Assembly (NCBI GenBank): GCA_003527555.1
Contig: DPWT01000237.1
Location: forward strand, 1-7,536
Source: Verrucomicrobiales bacterium
GTDB taxonomy: Bacteria > Verrucomicrobiota > Verrucomicrobiia > Verrucomicrobiales > Akkermansiaceae
DNA: 7,536 bases
Direction: 5' to 3'
The translations under genes were made by a program, and so were the position numbers. Positions 7,300 through 7,536 of the stretch are shown here, piece after piece (position 1 is the stretch's first letter; each line of letters opens with the position of its first letter). Under the pieces are notes generated by a model. That model was not told the DNA's origin. It saw only the letters and a list, made by a program, of their open reading frames with translations, and ran no database searches.

Positions 7300-7306
7300 C
7301 TCCTTT
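7300..7306 (-). promoter_or_regulatory. Shine-Dalgarno site of infA
   Basis: The minus strand reads AAAGGAG, fully complementary to the common 16S rRNA 3' end. It decides the start region of infA: ATT is 3 bases and ATC 6 bases downstream. No other gene start in this window has a match of this quality. Confidence 0.75.
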
Positions 7307-7351
7307 GTTGGTTCAATCGATGTTGGCTAGTTAGCGTTAAGCTATCCGTAG

Positions 7352-7365
7352 CGTCATGGATGACG
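7352..7365. promoter_or_regulatory. 14-bp palindrome in the infA leader region
   Basis: CGTCAT and ATGACG are perfect 6-bp inverted arms around GG. As DNA this is a plausible operator; as RNA it can fold to a 5-bp stem with a 4-base loop. It lies about 55 bases upstream of the infA start and downstream of the candidate promoter, so it would be in the 5' leader. Overlapping short GCTA/TAGC inverted repeats (7326-7352) sit between it and the start. Confidence 0.35.
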
Positions 7366-7382
7366 ATATGTGCCTTTCCAGT

Positions 7383-7410
7383 AGTTTATTGGATTAGATG
7401 GATTTCGCAA
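7383..7410 (-). promoter_or_regulatory. Weak candidate promoter of infA
   Basis: On the minus strand TTGCGA (7410-7405) and TAAACT (7388-7383) are 16 bases apart, each 4 of 6 to consensus. Transcription would start near 7376, leaving a leader of about 80 bases before the infA start. The match is modest; the placement directly beside the tandem repeat makes it somewhat more credible. Confidence 0.3.
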
Positions 7411-7442
7411 TACTAAAGTCATTTGAATACTAAAGTCATCTG
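7409..7442. repeat. Two-copy 17-bp tandem repeat upstream of infA
   Basis: AATACTAAAGTCATTTG (7409-7425) is followed directly by AATACTAAAGTCATCTG (7426-7442), identical at 16 of 17 positions. The first copy touches the candidate -35 box of infA, so the pair could be tandem sites for a regulator. From 7443 to the right edge I see no recognisable gene or RNA. Confidence 0.8.
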
Positions 7443-7536
7443 AAAAGTGGCTGTGTCTGATGGAAGATAAGAATAGAAGCTCCATGCTTTATGAGGTCAT
7501 ACGGCTATAGAGTGGTTGATGGGCTATGATTAAAAT

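Noticed and set aside
7168..7416. Plus-strand 82-codon frame with hydrophobic content opposite infA
   Set aside because: It lies antisense to the conserved IF-1 core and leader; its hydrophobic stretch is the complement of the Lys/Asp and Arg/Gly codons of the IF-1 tail.
7460..7510. Short plus-strand reading frame of 16 codons starting ATG 7460
   Set aside because: Too short, no ribosome binding site and no recognisable sequence.
7489..7536. Minus-strand frame open from the right edge for 15 codons to TAA, possibly the end of an upstream gene
   Set aside because: Fifteen codons with no recognisable motif are within chance; it needs sequence beyond the window.

Overview
The window looks like chromosomal DNA from a member of the Verrucomicrobiota. 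The main evidence is the 1147-residue pilin-like protein, whose N- and C-terminal motifs match the large 'Verru_Chthon cassette protein A' type, followed by a small secreted protein of a kind I associate with the same phylum. No phage, transposon, CRISPR or toxin/defence signature was seen. Apart from the 3' end of hrpB at the left edge, every gene is on the minus strand.

Layout, left to right. Positions 2-304 (+) hold the C-terminal end of the helicase HrpB, cut by the window edge. It converges, across 37 bases, on a minus-strand pair: a 1147-residue type IV pilin-like surface/secretion protein (4506 to 1063) and a 234-residue signal-peptide protein (1046 to 342), 16 bases apart and probably one transcript. 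A good sigma-70-like promoter lies at 4583-4612. Upstream is a second minus-strand run. It starts with translation initiation factor IF-1 (infA, about 7293 to 6994), then an ArsC/Spx-like thioredoxin-fold protein (6982 to 6629, 11 bases after infA). It ends with an SLC13-type ion transporter carrying two internal RCK_C domains (6571 to 4730). The last 240 bases on the right (7297-7536) are the infA leader and upstream region, with a 17-bp tandem repeat, a palindrome and a weak promoter.

The most striking observation concerns infA. The reading frame for IF-1 is intact and highly conserved, but it has no ATG, GTG or TTG codon between the upstream in-frame stop (7327-7329) and a point well inside the OB fold. 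A clear AAAGGAG ribosome binding site (7300-7306) is followed by ATT then ATC. IF-1 therefore seems to start at a non-canonical AUU or AUC codon, like the AUU start of E. coli infC, and to carry an Arg/Gly-rich N-terminal extension. A gene finder limited to standard starts would miss it. None of the other gene starts in the window has a recognisable Shine-Dalgarno sequence.

Functionally the genes fall into housekeeping (hrpB, infA, the ArsC-like protein), transport (SLC13) and a lineage-specific cell-envelope pair (pilin-like protein and secreted partner). The substrate of the transporter and the role of the pilin-like pair cannot be read from the sequence.
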